DNA from: a virus | DNA: 38,730 bases | Direction: 5' to 3' (one strand) | Virus record (IMG/VR): IMGVR_UViG_3300045970_001343 | Coordinates: 1 to 38,730 of that record | Part shown: one piece after another, positions 6,593 to 14,801 of the stretch | Layout of the letters: every line of letters begins with the position of its first letter | Numbering within the stretch: the first letter of the stretch is position 1 | Program-made: the position numbers and the translations under genes | The notes under the pieces: generated by a model | What the model was told of the DNA's origin: nothing | The model's input: only the letters and a program-made list of their open reading frames with translations | The model's database searches: none

Positions 6593-9500
6593 GTTCATAA
6601 CTCCAAGTTGTCTGTGCGTGGGGAAGAATTCCTCAATGTCGCCATCGTCCAGTTTCCAAAGCCCCAACCCGCCGAAGCCACTTTTAGCGGCCTCCAGCAG
6701 GCTGCGCTCCAGCGTGGCCGGGGTGCCGCACCAGGATGTAAGCGTGCCATTGCCCCAGCCAATTTCCGTGTCAAGCAGCTCGATGTTTTTCCCGTACCCC
6801 AGCGCGTTCTGAATACACTGGTGGTAGGTGACGTAATCCGCGTTAACCGTATCGCCCGCCGTCCACATGTGGCCAAACGCCCGGCAACCGCAAAACACGC
6901 GAGGCCAATACGGCTCGGGCACCACGCGGCGCGTGTAGTCATAAACCTGATCCCAAAACCACTGTGGTGCGGCTGGGCCGGGGTCGCTGCCGGGGCCACT
7001 CTCTGTATAGCTCATTACCTTGATGGCATCGCACACCTTTGCCAGTGCCGCGTGGTCGCACCAGCCCGTCCACCACAGCGCGTCGTAACTCGTGCCCGTG
7101 GTAGCAGGCACCGTGGCATGCAGCAGTTTGCCTGCGGTGTGCATCGCCACAGCCAGCAGTTGGTAAAAGTTGGTGGCCGCTGCGCGCGCTGTCTCAGGCA
7201 GCCCCTCAAGGTTGCAAGTAATGCCGTCCCACGTAGCAGCCACAGCCACAATTTTGGGGATGTACACGCTGGGGTTGTTAACCACATGCTCCCCAGCCAC
7301 GGGGTCAGGCTCGCCTGTGCCTGCGTTGTTGTTGATGATCAGCGTGCAGCGCACCCCGCGCGCCATTAGCCAGGCGCGGTCATCGGGGTAAGTCACGCCA
7401 GCATAAGTGCCGCCGTCGTTACAGTCATTGCCAACGATGTTGCCCGCGCCGTCAAAATACCAGGCATCAAAAGCCACAAAATCCAGAATGTCGGTGCGTT
7501 GGCGAATGGTGGCGTTGCCCAAAATGTCAGCCTCCATGCTCACTTGCCACTTGACCCCATGGTGGCGCGCATCCGGCAACAAATAGCCGCTGTAGGCTGC
7601 TAAATTGTTTTGACTCACTGCGGGGGCTTGATCCCCATAAATCAGCCAGCGCCCAAGGGCATACGGCGTTTGGCGCAAGTCAGGCTCGCGGAATTCTGCG
7701 TCAGTCACATTGCGCACGGGCTGAATGGTGTAGCCGTGGGTCAGGCCGCGCCCGGCAAAGACGGTTTTTAGCCCGGCACTGACGTCCTTGAAGCCTGGTC
7801 TTTGCAGCACCACGCCATCGCCGTCTGAGTAATAGGAGCCAAAGGGGTACACGATCTGGTCGGGCGCCACTGCACCGGTAGCGGTGCTGCGCTGGCCAAG
7901 GCTCATGCTGGTGGCTGCCCAGCGCGTGCGCTGTTCTGTGCCCACGGTAGGGCCGGGGTTGATGGGGTCAACCAAAATCCAGTTAATGCCAGCAGCCAGC
8001 GTTGTGGGGGCAATGTCGATGCTGAGCTTTTTTGCAATGCGCCAGATAGCACCATCACCCACATGCACAAACCCAAGCCCGCTGTTTGCAGAGCAGGCGT
8101 AAATTCCAAATGCGGCCGAGTAACTTCGTTGGGCAGCATCGTCAGCAAGCGCGCCGGGTATCCAGCCGTCACCGCCGGGGAAGTACTCGGCGTTCCCGAT
8201 CTTGAGAATCAGGGTTTCGATGGACATCGGCGCGGCCAAGTCGACCTTGAACAACGCATGCACGCGCGTGGGATTGTTCCAGCCCATGATGTGCGACTTG
8301 TCAGCCGCCCCAATCACCGTGATGTTGCTTGCACCTGCAGGCAATGGCGGCGTGATGTTGGTGATGGTGTCGCCGTTGGTGATGCCTGACCAGGTGTAGG
8401 TGGTGGCACCTATTAAAAAAGTCCCAGCCGCAAGGGTGTGCGACATAAGCCCCGGCACCACAAGGCTGGTGCTGCCAGCAGGCACAGTGGCCACCAGGTA
8501 GGCGATGTTGTGGGGAGTAGCCGCGTCCACCTCCACCAATGGCACGGTGGTAAATGTCCAGGACGCATCAAGGTAATCTGCAACCGCCTGCTGAAAGCGG
8601 TCGCAATCTTGCGCTACATAGCCTTCATATTCAAGGGCGGTGGCAGCGCGCCCGGTGCCGGTGGCCAGAATCAGGCACGGCTTGATTGGCCACGACGTGT
8701 TGGCCGCATAGTCGGTGTACTGCCACACCCGGTTTGGCGCGCCTTGGGTGTCATGAAAGAACAAGCCCCGGCTGTTTGTCTCGCTGTGAAAATTGGCAAT
8801 GTCACTGGTAGCCAGCCCATACAAAAGCGCCGCGCCATTGCCCACATTCGATGTGGTGAATTTAAGCGTGAGGCTTTGGCCAGCCACCACAGCAAAGCGG
8901 GTTGTGAGCGTGATTGAGTAAAACTCGCGCTCAACCCATTGGGTGCGTGTCTCGTACACCTTGGGGTAAATGATGCCAGACCATACCGTTGTGCCATTGG
9001 CCTGGATGGTGACCGCAGCGTCATAGCCCGAGCCAGACGGCTTGCTAAGCGTCATCCACAGCCTCAGCACAGCCACAGAGCCGGTCATGCGCGGCACCAT
9101 GGTCAGGCTGGTAACGATGGGCGTTACCGCATCAAACGGGTCTGTGCCCCACAGCGGAATGCCCAGCGTGGTGGTGTCCACATGGCTGAATTCCCAAAAC
9201 CAGCGAGCATCGCCCGTTTCGCGGTACACCACTTCGCCGTCGTCAAGCCAGCAAGGGGCTTCCAGCACCGGGCCGGTAACAATCGCGCCCGCCCCCGCGT
9301 CATAGATCGTCGTCAGGTGGTGCATGTTGTGGGTGTGGCTCATGGTTTCCACCAGGCCAGTGGCCACCCACGCCTTAAGAAGGCTCCAGCGCGAGAACCC
9401 GTCCTCGGGGTCATAAGCGCCAAGGCGGCGACTGATGATGGCAATGCCGCACGGTACGCCTTGCTCAATCATCCACGGGATGATCAGGTTTATGGATTCC

Positions 9501-9760
9501 AAGCAATCGTCAAAATGGATACACGTCACCGGCTTTGAAAATGTTTGCGTGCCAGCCTGCCAGGCCTTGTATTGGCTTGGCAAAACAATCTGGTAGCCTG
9601 CACTTGTGAGCGAGCGAATGTGCGACTTGATGTCCGCCATCGCCTCCCGAAACGTGAGCGTTTGCGCCCGTATTTCAGCGCAGCCGTGGTAACAGATGCA
9701 AGTGGGGTACAGGCGGCGTTTTGTAGCCGCTGTTTGCCCGCCAAGCAAGCCGGTGAACAT
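5963..9760 (-). CDS. giant tail-tip fusion: polysaccharide-deacetylase-like + GH18-like + DUF2460
   Basis: A 1265-aa protein with three recognisable parts. Residues 15-150 look like a NodB/CE4 polysaccharide deacetylase: IHFDDC at 81-86 (Asp84/85) corresponds to the TFDDG motif, and SHTHNMHH at 141-148 to the metal-binding H-S/T-x2-H motif. Residues 730-1050 resemble a GH18 barrel: AWYFDG, then WDGITCNLEG at 844-853 (DG-x5-E, proposed acid E852; the middle Asp is Asn), VMSYTE at 915-920 and GLGLWKLDDGD at 1031-1041. Residues 1057-1265 are DUF2460 (VEQRFPVEYSWGASGGP, FRFKDWMDYKG). Ordinary DUF2460 proteins are about 200 residues. Residues 180-720 are beta-rich and may be carbohydrate-binding or jelly-roll modules. 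Likely role: deacetylating and cutting a capsule or exopolysaccharide at the tail tip (inference). An internal start at 6592 could yield free DUF2460. Confidence 0.8.
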   Translation of the reverse strand: MFTGLLGGQTAATKRRLYPTCICYHGCAEIRAQTLTFREAMADIKSHIRSLTSAGYQIVLPSQYKAWQAGTQTFSKPVTCIHFDDCLESINLIIPWMIEQGVPCGIAIISRRLGAYDPEDGFSRWSLLKAWVATGLVETMSHTHNMHHLTTIYDAGAGAIVTGPVLEAPCWLDDGEVVYRETGDARWFWEFSHVDTTTLGIPLWGTDPFDAVTPIVTSLTMVPRMTGSVAVLRLWMTLSKPSGSGYDAAVTIQANGTTVWSGIIYPKVYETRTQWVEREFYSITLTTRFAVVAGQSLTLKFTTSNVGNGAALLYGLATSDIANFHSETNSRGLFFHDTQGAPNRVWQYTDYAANTSWPIKPCLILATGTGRAATALEYEGYVAQDCDRFQQAVADYLDASWTFTTVPLVEVDAATPHNIAYLVATVPAGSTSLVVPGLMSHTLAAGTFLIGATTYTWSGITNGDTITNITPPLPAGASNITVIGAADKSHIMGWNNPTRVHALFKVDLAAPMSIETLILKIGNAEYFPGGDGWIPGALADDAAQRSYSAAFGIYACSANSGLGFVHVGDGAIWRIAKKLSIDIAPTTLAAGINWILVDPINPGPTVGTEQRTRWAATSMSLGQRSTATGAVAPDQIVYPFGSYYSDGDGVVLQRPGFKDVSAGLKTVFAGRGLTHGYTIQPVRNVTDAEFREPDLRQTPYALGRWLIYGDQAPAVSQNNLAAYSGYLLPDARHHGVKWQVSMEADILGNATIRQRTDILDFVAFDAWYFDGAGNIVGNDCNDGGTYAGVTYPDDRAWLMARGVRCTLIINNNAGTGEPDPVAGEHVVNNPSVYIPKIVAVAATWDGITCNLEGLPETARAAATNFYQLLAVAMHTAGKLLHATVPATTGTSYDALWWTGWCDHAALAKVCDAIKVMSYTESGPGSDPGPAAPQWFWDQVYDYTRRVVPEPYWPRVFCGCRAFGHMWTAGDTVNADYVTYHQCIQNALGYGKNIELLDTEIGWGNGTLTSWCGTPATLERSLLEAAKSGFGGLGLWKLDDGDIEEFFPTHRQLGVMNMVAFVEQRFPVEYSWGASGGPKFRTHVIATDSGDEARVQTWQFPLCTYKLTRDLYNQVDHEKLLAFWRLMGGRATGFRFKDWMDYKGASETIGAGDGLTTNFQLSKKYTFADSVTGVSQTITRVIKKPVPGTLSMKLNGVVQASGWSVNTSTGLVSFVTAPASGAIVMAAAFEFDVPVRFANDDLQVAVDKSYGTYSWSTMGFDEVRQS

Positions 9761-9762
9761 GC

Positions 9763-10032
9763 TTAGAACCCCTGCCCAATGACCATCACATGCGCGCGCT
9801 TACCCACCGCGCCCGCATCAAACGTGAGCTGCACATTTGTATAAACGCTGCCCAAATCGCCCATGCTGGTAGGGCTGGCTGTGATGGTGACGTTGGTTGG
9901 CGCGCCGCTTACCGTCACAAGCACCACAGGCTCTGTTACAAGGTATTGGCCAGCCGGGAAATCAAGCGTGATGGGCGCTGTGCTGGTAATCGCCAGCGTT
10001 ACAAAGCGCAAGGCGCGGGGGTCGAGTGCCAT
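9763..10032 (-). CDS. small beta-rich tail protein, unknown function
   Basis: An 89-aa Thr/Val/Ala-rich protein (TLAITSTAPITLDFPAG; VLVTVSGAPTNVTITA) with alternating hydrophobic residues typical of beta strands and no cysteine. It lies between the tape measure and the giant fusion, 2 nt before the latter, a place where phages carry small minor tail or fibre-attachment proteins. No family is recognised. It may be a small structural subunit of the tail tip. Confidence 0.68.
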   Translation of the reverse strand: MALDPRALRFVTLAITSTAPITLDFPAGQYLVTEPVVLVTVSGAPTNVTITASPTSMGDLGSVYTNVQLTFDAGAVGKRAHVMVIGQGF

Positions 10033-10044
10033 GGTGTGGTTCCT

Positions 10045-12441
10045 TTAGCGGTTAAAGGCCAAAGCCTGGGCACGTTCAATTTGCCGCTGGCTGCGCCTGA
10101 AACTGTCGGCATTGGGGGTGTTGATGTTCATGATCACCGAACCGCCGCCACCACCCGGTCCGCTGTTGGCCAGGCCACGAATCACATCGGCATGTTTGGC
10201 AGGCAAGATCATCTCGCGTGCATGCGTCTGCACAATCGGGTTGACGCTGCCTGGTATGTCGTAGCCGCCCTCAGCTGAGGCCATGCTGCCAAACGCCATC
10301 ACGCCAGCGTAAGCCACACCCGCCGCAATCGGAGCCAAAAAGGGGCCAACAACAGGGATTCCCGCCACCGCTTTATAAGCCGCGCCCGCTGCTGAGACCG
10401 CATTGTTGTTGCTCTCAGCCAGTGTGGTCTGCTTGGATGCCAGGCGCATCTTGATCTGGTTTATGAGCCAGTCTGATGCAATCTTGGCTGCAGTTTGCGC
10501 CAGCGTCTGACCAATCGAGGCAAACAAACCCTTGATACCCGCGCTGGTGATCTTCATGCTGGTCAGCATGCTTTGCAGCGAGTTTTGCAGGTTGCCCTGC
10601 ACACCCTGAAAAAACTGTGTCTGGTACCGAGCCGACTCTACCGTGGTCTGTTGGCGTATCTGCCCCAGGCGCAACTGGTGCGCACGCTCTAGCGCTTCTT
10701 TGTCAGAGTTGAGTTTTTCAATCGCGACCCTGTTCTTGTCGGGGTCAAGCAAGGCAATATCTAGGCGCTCTTGCAGGGCGGCGCGGGCAATTGCATTAAG
10801 CCGCTGTTCAAACTGTGCCTGGGATGCAAGCACCTGCTCTTGGTTCACCAGCCCCAGCTGTGCAGCGGTCTGCATGGTCTGTTCTTCCAGGGCGATGGTT
10901 TGCAACTGCGCATCACGCCCGGCCTGCACCCGGCTTTCCTTGATGGCCCGCACCTGCTCAGCCGCTTGGCGGTCGATCTCCACCATGCGCTTGGCCGACT
11001 CTTCGTACTGCTTGGTGCCTTGCTGGTATTTGGCCTGGATTTCCAGCTCGATGCGCATGCGCTCTTCGGTGTTGTTCTTAAAGGCGGCGGCTTCGGCCTG
11101 CAGGGTGGCTACCTTGACTTCAAAGGTATTTTTAATGCCGGCCATTTCAGTCTCTGCGGACTTGCGTGCCAGCGCAATGCGCTCAGCATCACTCAAACCT
11201 TGCTGGCTCTTTATGTCGTCCCAATACTTTTGCTCTTCAGCCTTGCTCATTTCACGGAACTGGCCTTCGAGCAGGCCTTGGCGCTCCAGTGTGGCTTTTC
11301 TTTGCGCGAGTTGGGCTTCCCAATCTCCCATGCGCGACGGGGCAGCCGCACCGGTAGCATTGGCATCTACGGCTTTTTGCTTGAAGTGGTATTGCGGCCC
11401 TTGCCCGCCTGCTTCAGCAGGCTTGATGGCCGGGGCAATGGGTTTGCCAAAATTGGCCTTCATCTTTTCATAAGCAGCCTCGTTCTTGGCTGCCTCTTCG
11501 TCACGCGCTTTGCCAATGGCTTTGAAGCCATCGAGGTCACCACTGAGCAGGGCTGCACCTTGCGCGGCAATGGCCCCAATCGAGTCGCCCATGTCTTTCA
11601 GCGCCAGCCAAACCGACGCCGCCGCAAAGCCAATACCCTCCAGCACCGTGGCAAACACCTGCCCCATTTGGGGGCCTTCCTCGCTCATGAATTTACCCAT
11701 GCGGGTAAAGGTGGGCAGCAGCGCATTGCCAAACTGCATCTCCAGGCTTTTGCCCACCAGGTTCAGGTCGCGCATTTGCTCGCTGTACTGTTTGCTCATG
11801 GCCACGCCTTCGGGGCCAACAATCAAACCCAACTGTTTGGCGCGTATTTCAGCCTCGCTCATCACACCCGATGTCAGTTTCAAAATGCCGCGCACTTCCG
11901 CCCAGCCTTTGCCGTATACCTGTTGGCCAGCAATGTTTTGTTCAATCGGATTTTTGATCTCAAGCAGCTTTTGGTTCACTTCGCCCATGAGTTCAGTCAC
12001 CGGGCGGTAGGCACCAGAGGCATCACGGGTTTTAACGCCCAACACCTCAAACGCCTGCGCGTTGCTCTGGATGTTCTTGCTCATTTTCATGGCCGCGTCG
12101 GTGTACGCGCTGGACTCAATGCCCAGGTGGTTCAGCGCCACATTCAGCACACTGGCCTGCTGGGTGGTCACGCCCAGCTGCTTGCTCATCTTGCCCGCTT
12201 CACTGTTCCAAGAATTGGCGTCGGTAATGAATTTTTTAAGCGCACCGCCGCCTGCCAATACCGCTGTGAAGCCCGCCACGTATTTGGTGATGGAACTGAA
12301 GGTGTCGCCAATGCGTTTGAATTCGGTATCAATCGTTTTACTGGCGTCCGCCGCCGCCTTGGCAGCTTTTTTCATACCCGCCTCAAACTGCGACGGGTCA
12401 GCGGTGATGTCGGTTTTAAAGTCTTTACCGTCAGAGGCCAT
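10045..12441 (-). CDS. tail tape measure protein
   Basis: A 798-aa tail length ruler and DNA-ejection protein. The N-terminal 70 residues are Ala/Lys-rich helix (FEAGMKKAAKAAADASKTID). A region with GALKKFITDANSW, then SKQLGVTTQQASVLNVAL and GIESSAYTDAAMKMSKNIQ follows, typical of phage tape measures. The middle (about 390-620) is a long charged coiled coil rich in Glu, Gln and Arg. The C-terminus has hydrophobic segments (about 690-740: AAGAAYKAVAGIPVVGPFLA) and a Gly-rich tail. It follows the G/GT genes directly, as in lambda (gpH). At about 0.15 nm per residue the tail would be near 120 nm (inference). The T frame overlaps its start by 11 nt. Confidence 0.92.
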   Translation of the reverse strand: MASDGKDFKTDITADPSQFEAGMKKAAKAAADASKTIDTEFKRIGDTFSSITKYVAGFTAVLAGGGALKKFITDANSWNSEAGKMSKQLGVTTQQASVLNVALNHLGIESSAYTDAAMKMSKNIQSNAQAFEVLGVKTRDASGAYRPVTELMGEVNQKLLEIKNPIEQNIAGQQVYGKGWAEVRGILKLTSGVMSEAEIRAKQLGLIVGPEGVAMSKQYSEQMRDLNLVGKSLEMQFGNALLPTFTRMGKFMSEEGPQMGQVFATVLEGIGFAAASVWLALKDMGDSIGAIAAQGAALLSGDLDGFKAIGKARDEEAAKNEAAYEKMKANFGKPIAPAIKPAEAGGQGPQYHFKQKAVDANATGAAAPSRMGDWEAQLAQRKATLERQGLLEGQFREMSKAEEQKYWDDIKSQQGLSDAERIALARKSAETEMAGIKNTFEVKVATLQAEAAAFKNNTEERMRIELEIQAKYQQGTKQYEESAKRMVEIDRQAAEQVRAIKESRVQAGRDAQLQTIALEEQTMQTAAQLGLVNQEQVLASQAQFEQRLNAIARAALQERLDIALLDPDKNRVAIEKLNSDKEALERAHQLRLGQIRQQTTVESARYQTQFFQGVQGNLQNSLQSMLTSMKITSAGIKGLFASIGQTLAQTAAKIASDWLINQIKMRLASKQTTLAESNNNAVSAAGAAYKAVAGIPVVGPFLAPIAAGVAYAGVMAFGSMASAEGGYDIPGSVNPIVQTHAREMILPAKHADVIRGLANSGPGGGGGSVIMNINTPNADSFRRSQRQIERAQALAFNR

Positions 12442-12799
12442 TTACTTCTCCAAAAAATAGGCGTTCCAATGCAGCCAGTGCGGCTGCAGGCGTGGCAGCG
12501 GTTGCCAGCCCTTCGGGCGCTGGCATGCTTGTGCCCATGCCAGACAGCCATTGCGGGCGACCAGCCGTGGAGTCTTCAGACTCCTCGGCATCCTGCACCT
12601 CCGCCGGGGGCGGCTTGTACTCCAGGTACGCTGCCGCCAGGTGATGCACGGGCGGGTGTTGCCGCCACTCATCTTCCATCGCGCGCAGCGTGGGCAGGTC
12701 TACGTGGTTGCGGACGTAGTCCCAGCTCCATCCGGTGTTGGCACAAATGCGGGCAAAGAGTCGGGGCCAAGAAATTGGCTCTTCGCCCGGGCGTTTCCC
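12431..12799 (-). CDS. T part of the G-T frameshift tail-assembly chaperone
   Basis: The open frame in the -1 register relative to G. It is reached from the slippery heptamer GGGAAAC and then reads RPGEEPISWPRLFARICANTG and on to GEVNGL. The T segment adds 120 residues to the first 107 of G, giving a GT protein of about 227 aa. As in lambda, G and GT are expected to chaperone the tape measure and recruit tail tube subunits without entering the virion. The frame has no good Shine-Dalgarno of its own, and an ATG at 12850 in this frame gives a Cys-rich out-of-frame leader, so frameshifting is the likely route. The C-terminal end is Ala-rich. Confidence 0.85.
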   Translation of the reverse strand, partial: GKRPGEEPISWPRLFARICANTGWSWDYVRNHVDLPTLRAMEDEWRQHPPVHHLAAAYLEYKPPPAEVQDAEESEDSTAGRPQWLSGMGTSMPAPEGLATAATPAAALAALERLFFGEVNGL

Positions 12800-13113
12800 C
12801 GATCGGCCTCTTGCGCTTTGCGGCGCACACCAGCAGCATCGAGCAGGCACTCGTACACGTCGGCAATGTTGGACACGTCCAACAGCTCACCCACTTCCTG
12901 CACCGTGATGTCGGGGTAGTTGCGCTGCAGCGCCAGGTGGGCGGCCTCGATCATGGTCTTGACGGCCACCGGGTCGATGCTGCTGAGCGTGGGCAACGCT
13001 GCCAGGCGGTCTTGCATTAACTGCAAGGCACCCAATGACAGCGGTGCAATCATGTACACCCGCCCGCCCCCGAAGTCGTATTCAACCCCGGGAATCATCA
13101 GGCGTGCACTCAT
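12700..13113 (-). CDS. G-like tail assembly chaperone
   Basis: A 137-aa protein, the shorter product of the G/GT pair. A beta-rich start (MIPGVEYDFGGGRVYMIAPLSLGAL) is followed by a helical part (DPVAVKTMIEAAHLALQRNYPDI, VQEVGELLDVSNI). This matches phage tail chaperones upstream of tape measures. The ATG at 13113 is chosen because it overlaps the tube-protein stop as ATGA; an in-frame ATG lies 9 nt further upstream. Translation in the normal frame passes the slippery site at codons 106-107 of this start and ends at TAG. Most ribosomes should make G, a minority GT. Confidence 0.88.
   Translation of the reverse strand: MSARLMIPGVEYDFGGGRVYMIAPLSLGALQLMQDRLAALPTLSSIDPVAVKTMIEAAHLALQRNYPDITVQEVGELLDVSNIADVYECLLDAAGVRRKAQEADRGNARAKSQFLGPDSLPAFVPTPDGAGTTSATT
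12793..12799 (-). promoter_or_regulatory. programmed -1 ribosomal frameshift site (GGGAAAC)
   Basis: In the G reading frame the codons are CGG GGA AAC, so the heptamer G GGA AAC fits X XXY YYZ exactly. Slippage by -1 puts the tRNAs on GGG AAA and continues in the T frame. Lambda uses GGGAAAG at the same place in its G gene. A G/C-rich stretch follows (CGCCCGGGCGAAGAGCC), but I did not work out a definite pseudoknot. Confidence 0.88.
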
Positions 13114-13865
13114 GTCTGGCACCAGTACCCAGCAGAGCCTGTGCCGTCATCGAGCGCGACAAAGCCAAAGTCGCCAATCACAAAATCTTCATTCTTGAAG
13201 GGCAGGGCTAGCTTGTCGCTCTGGCAGTTGTTGAGCTTCAGGCCCAATTTGTTGCCCTTGGTGTCGTTGTACAAAATGACCGAGAAGCTGGGGCTGTAAC
13301 CCATGAGCTGGTTGGTCATGGGCACAATGATGCCGCCGGTGGATGCGCTGTATTCGCTGCTGATCAGCATGGCCTTGCCCGTGTCCACAGCGGCAAAGGT
13401 GTAAATGCCACCGGTGACCGAATACTGCCCCGTGGTGGGTGCCGAGGCCACGCGGGTGTAGTTGTTGCCCGAGGTGTCAGTCACGCCCAGGTCTGCCACC
13501 CAGGTGCCGCTGCCGGGAATGGTGGGCGTCAAGGCAAAAGGCGTGGTGGGCACGGTGCCTGCCCAGTCAAGCTGCGGCAGTTTCAAACCAATGGTGGGCA
13601 CAACCCCAAAATGCAACGCGGCCAAGGCCGTGGCGTTGATGTCTGCGGTTTTGGCGCTGAAGGCCAGCTTGGCTTTGCCCCGGCCCTGGTCTACCGGCAG
13701 TTGGCCAGAGCCGTACAGGGGCTTGGTCTCAAAACTGAAGTCGGTCGATACATCTTGCAAGATGCCCAGGCGGTAGGCTTGCGGTACGGCCAGGGTGTTG
13801 CCCAGGGCGTCGGTGCGGCTGCTGGCGATCAATACGCCAACACCAAATTTTTGTTTGGTACTCAT
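13110..13865 (-). CDS. major tail tube protein
   Basis: A 251-aa beta-rich protein placed directly before the G/GT chaperones, the position of lambda gpV. The first 100 residues fit a tail-tube fold: an early strand pair, a variable loop (SSRTDALGNTLA), then VSTDFSFETKPLYGSGQLPVDQGRG, KAKLAFSAKTADIN and a helix (ATALAALHFG). A Gly/Thr-rich central part (about 115-185) could be an Ig-like surface decoration. The C-terminus includes a YNDTKGNKLGLKL strand pair. It is made in many copies. A good AGGAAACG site precedes the ATG. Confidence 0.82.
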   Translation of the reverse strand: MSTKQKFGVGVLIASSRTDALGNTLAVPQAYRLGILQDVSTDFSFETKPLYGSGQLPVDQGRGKAKLAFSAKTADINATALAALHFGVVPTIGLKLPQLDWAGTVPTTPFALTPTIPGSGTWVADLGVTDTSGNNYTRVASAPTTGQYSVTGGIYTFAAVDTGKAMLISSEYSASTGGIIVPMTNQLMGYSPSFSVILYNDTKGNKLGLKLNNCQSDKLALPFKNEDFVIGDFGFVALDDGTGSAGYWCQT

Positions 13866-13893
13866 GAGGAAACGTCCTTAAAGTGAAGGGTGG

Positions 13894-14061
13894 TTAAACA
13901 GTGGCGTCCACCGGAGCCGGATCAGTTTCCGGCACAGGGTCAACACTGTTGGGGTTGGCGGCAGCAACGTCTGAGTCGAGTTCGATCTCCTCACCTGCGG
14001 TTTTGACGCTGCCGTCTGGCAGGCGAAAACTTGCGCCGGGGCGCACGATGTACTTGGGCAT
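13894..14061 (-). CDS. small structural-region protein, KYIVR type (55 aa)
   Basis: A short gene easily missed. ATG at 14061 is preceded by TATAGGAGCC, a strong ribosome site, and encodes MPKYIVRPGASFRLPDGSV, then TAGEEIELDSDVAAANP and an Asp/Pro-rich acidic tail. It resembles the first half of the 105-aa protein encoded at 14802-15119 (KYIVR-x-G at the start; a Gly-Glu-Glu-hydrophobic-x-Leu-Asp-x-Asp-x-Ala segment later). The two look like paralogues. It lies between the tail terminator candidate and the tube gene. The function is unknown; small decoration or stopper proteins are possible. Confidence 0.72.
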   Translation of the reverse strand: MPKYIVRPGASFRLPDGSVKTAGEEIELDSDVAAANPNSVDPVPETDPAPVDATV

Positions 14062-14070
14062 AAAAGGCTC

Positions 14071-14487
14071 CTATAAAGTGTTTTCTGGAATGGTGAAGGT
14101 GATGCGGTAGCGGTTGATCTTGTCCAACGCGGTGACGTCCGCTTCGACTTCTGCAAAGGTGGACGACTCGATACGGATGCTGTCCACCAGGGCGTGCAGC
14201 GCATCGTCGTCAACCAAGGGGCTATGAAATGACTCATGCACCACTTCAGCCGCCGGGCTGGGCGGGTCGGCACGCACGTAAATGCGCACCTCAATCGACA
14301 CCGTGTGTTTGTCGGTCTCGCGGCTAAAGGACTCAATGGCAACTTCAGCGGGCTTGACGTTGACCGACGGTGCCTCGGCACGGCTCTCGGCTTCGGTGCG
14401 CTCTCTGAAAACCTGACACCCAGCGGGCACCTTGGTTTTGAGCAAGGCATCGATGCGGTCCAAGATTTGACTCAAGCGCGTGGCCAT
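14071..14487 (-). CDS. tail terminator-like protein (lambda gpU position)
   Basis: A 138-aa protein. It starts with a helix (RLSQILDRIDALLKTKVPAG), then beta strands with SIEVRIYVRAD, a helix (PSPAAEVVHESFHSPL, LHALVDSIRIE) and a final strand pair (DKINRYRITFTIPEN). This is the alpha/beta plan and length of siphophage tail terminators such as gpU (131 aa), which cap the tube next to the head connector. The gene order (joining protein, this gene, tube protein, G/GT) agrees. No single motif proves the family, so the call is partly positional. It overlaps the upstream gene by one base. Confidence 0.68.
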   Translation of the reverse strand: MATRLSQILDRIDALLKTKVPAGCQVFRERTEAESRAEAPSVNVKPAEVAIESFSRETDKHTVSIEVRIYVRADPPSPAAEVVHESFHSPLVDDDALHALVDSIRIESSTFAEVEADVTALDKINRYRITFTIPENTL

Positions 14488-14798
14488 CAGGACACCTTGC
14501 TGAGTTTGACGGTGCTGAACACACCGTCATCTTGTTGAACCAGATCGGTGCGCAGTTTGTACACACCGGTTACGCCATTGCGGTAGATGGACACCAGTTC
14601 GCCACGCTTCAAACCTACCCAGGCGGCTGTTGCCAGCGTCAGGGTGTACTCACGACTGATGTGCTGGCCACCTTCGGCCCCGGTGTCAGCTTCGTCAAAA
14701 AGTACCGCCCCACTGGGCGTGCTGCCGCCTGTGCTGGGGGACCAGCTCAGGCTGACACCATAGTCATCCAGAAAGGTTGATGCGTCTTCGGCAAACAT
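14487..14798 (-). CDS. head-tail joining protein (lambda gpFII-like)
   Basis: A 103-aa beta-rich protein placed between the capsid genes and the tail terminator, where lambda has gpFII (117 aa). Its start (MFAEDASTFLDDYGVSLSW) is typical of FII-type stoppers, which begin with a short helix followed by strands. The rest alternates strands and turns (AVLFDEADTGAE, HISREYTLTLATAAW, GVYKLRTDLVQQDDGVF). Expected role: to form the ring joining connector and tail. Sequence similarity is weak, so context carries the call. Confidence 0.7.
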   Translation of the reverse strand: MFAEDASTFLDDYGVSLSWSPSTGGSTPSGAVLFDEADTGAEGGQHISREYTLTLATAAWVGLKRGELVSIYRNGVTGVYKLRTDLVQQDDGVFSTVKLSKVS

Positions 14799-14801
14799 GG
14801 C

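Noticed and set aside
10771-13020. A 749-codon open frame on the plus strand opposite the tape measure and chaperone genes
   Set aside because: His/Gly/Leu-rich sequence without domains, antisense to well-supported late genes; a by-product of G+C-rich codon use. The same holds for long antisense frames at 6413-7369 and 15524-16627.
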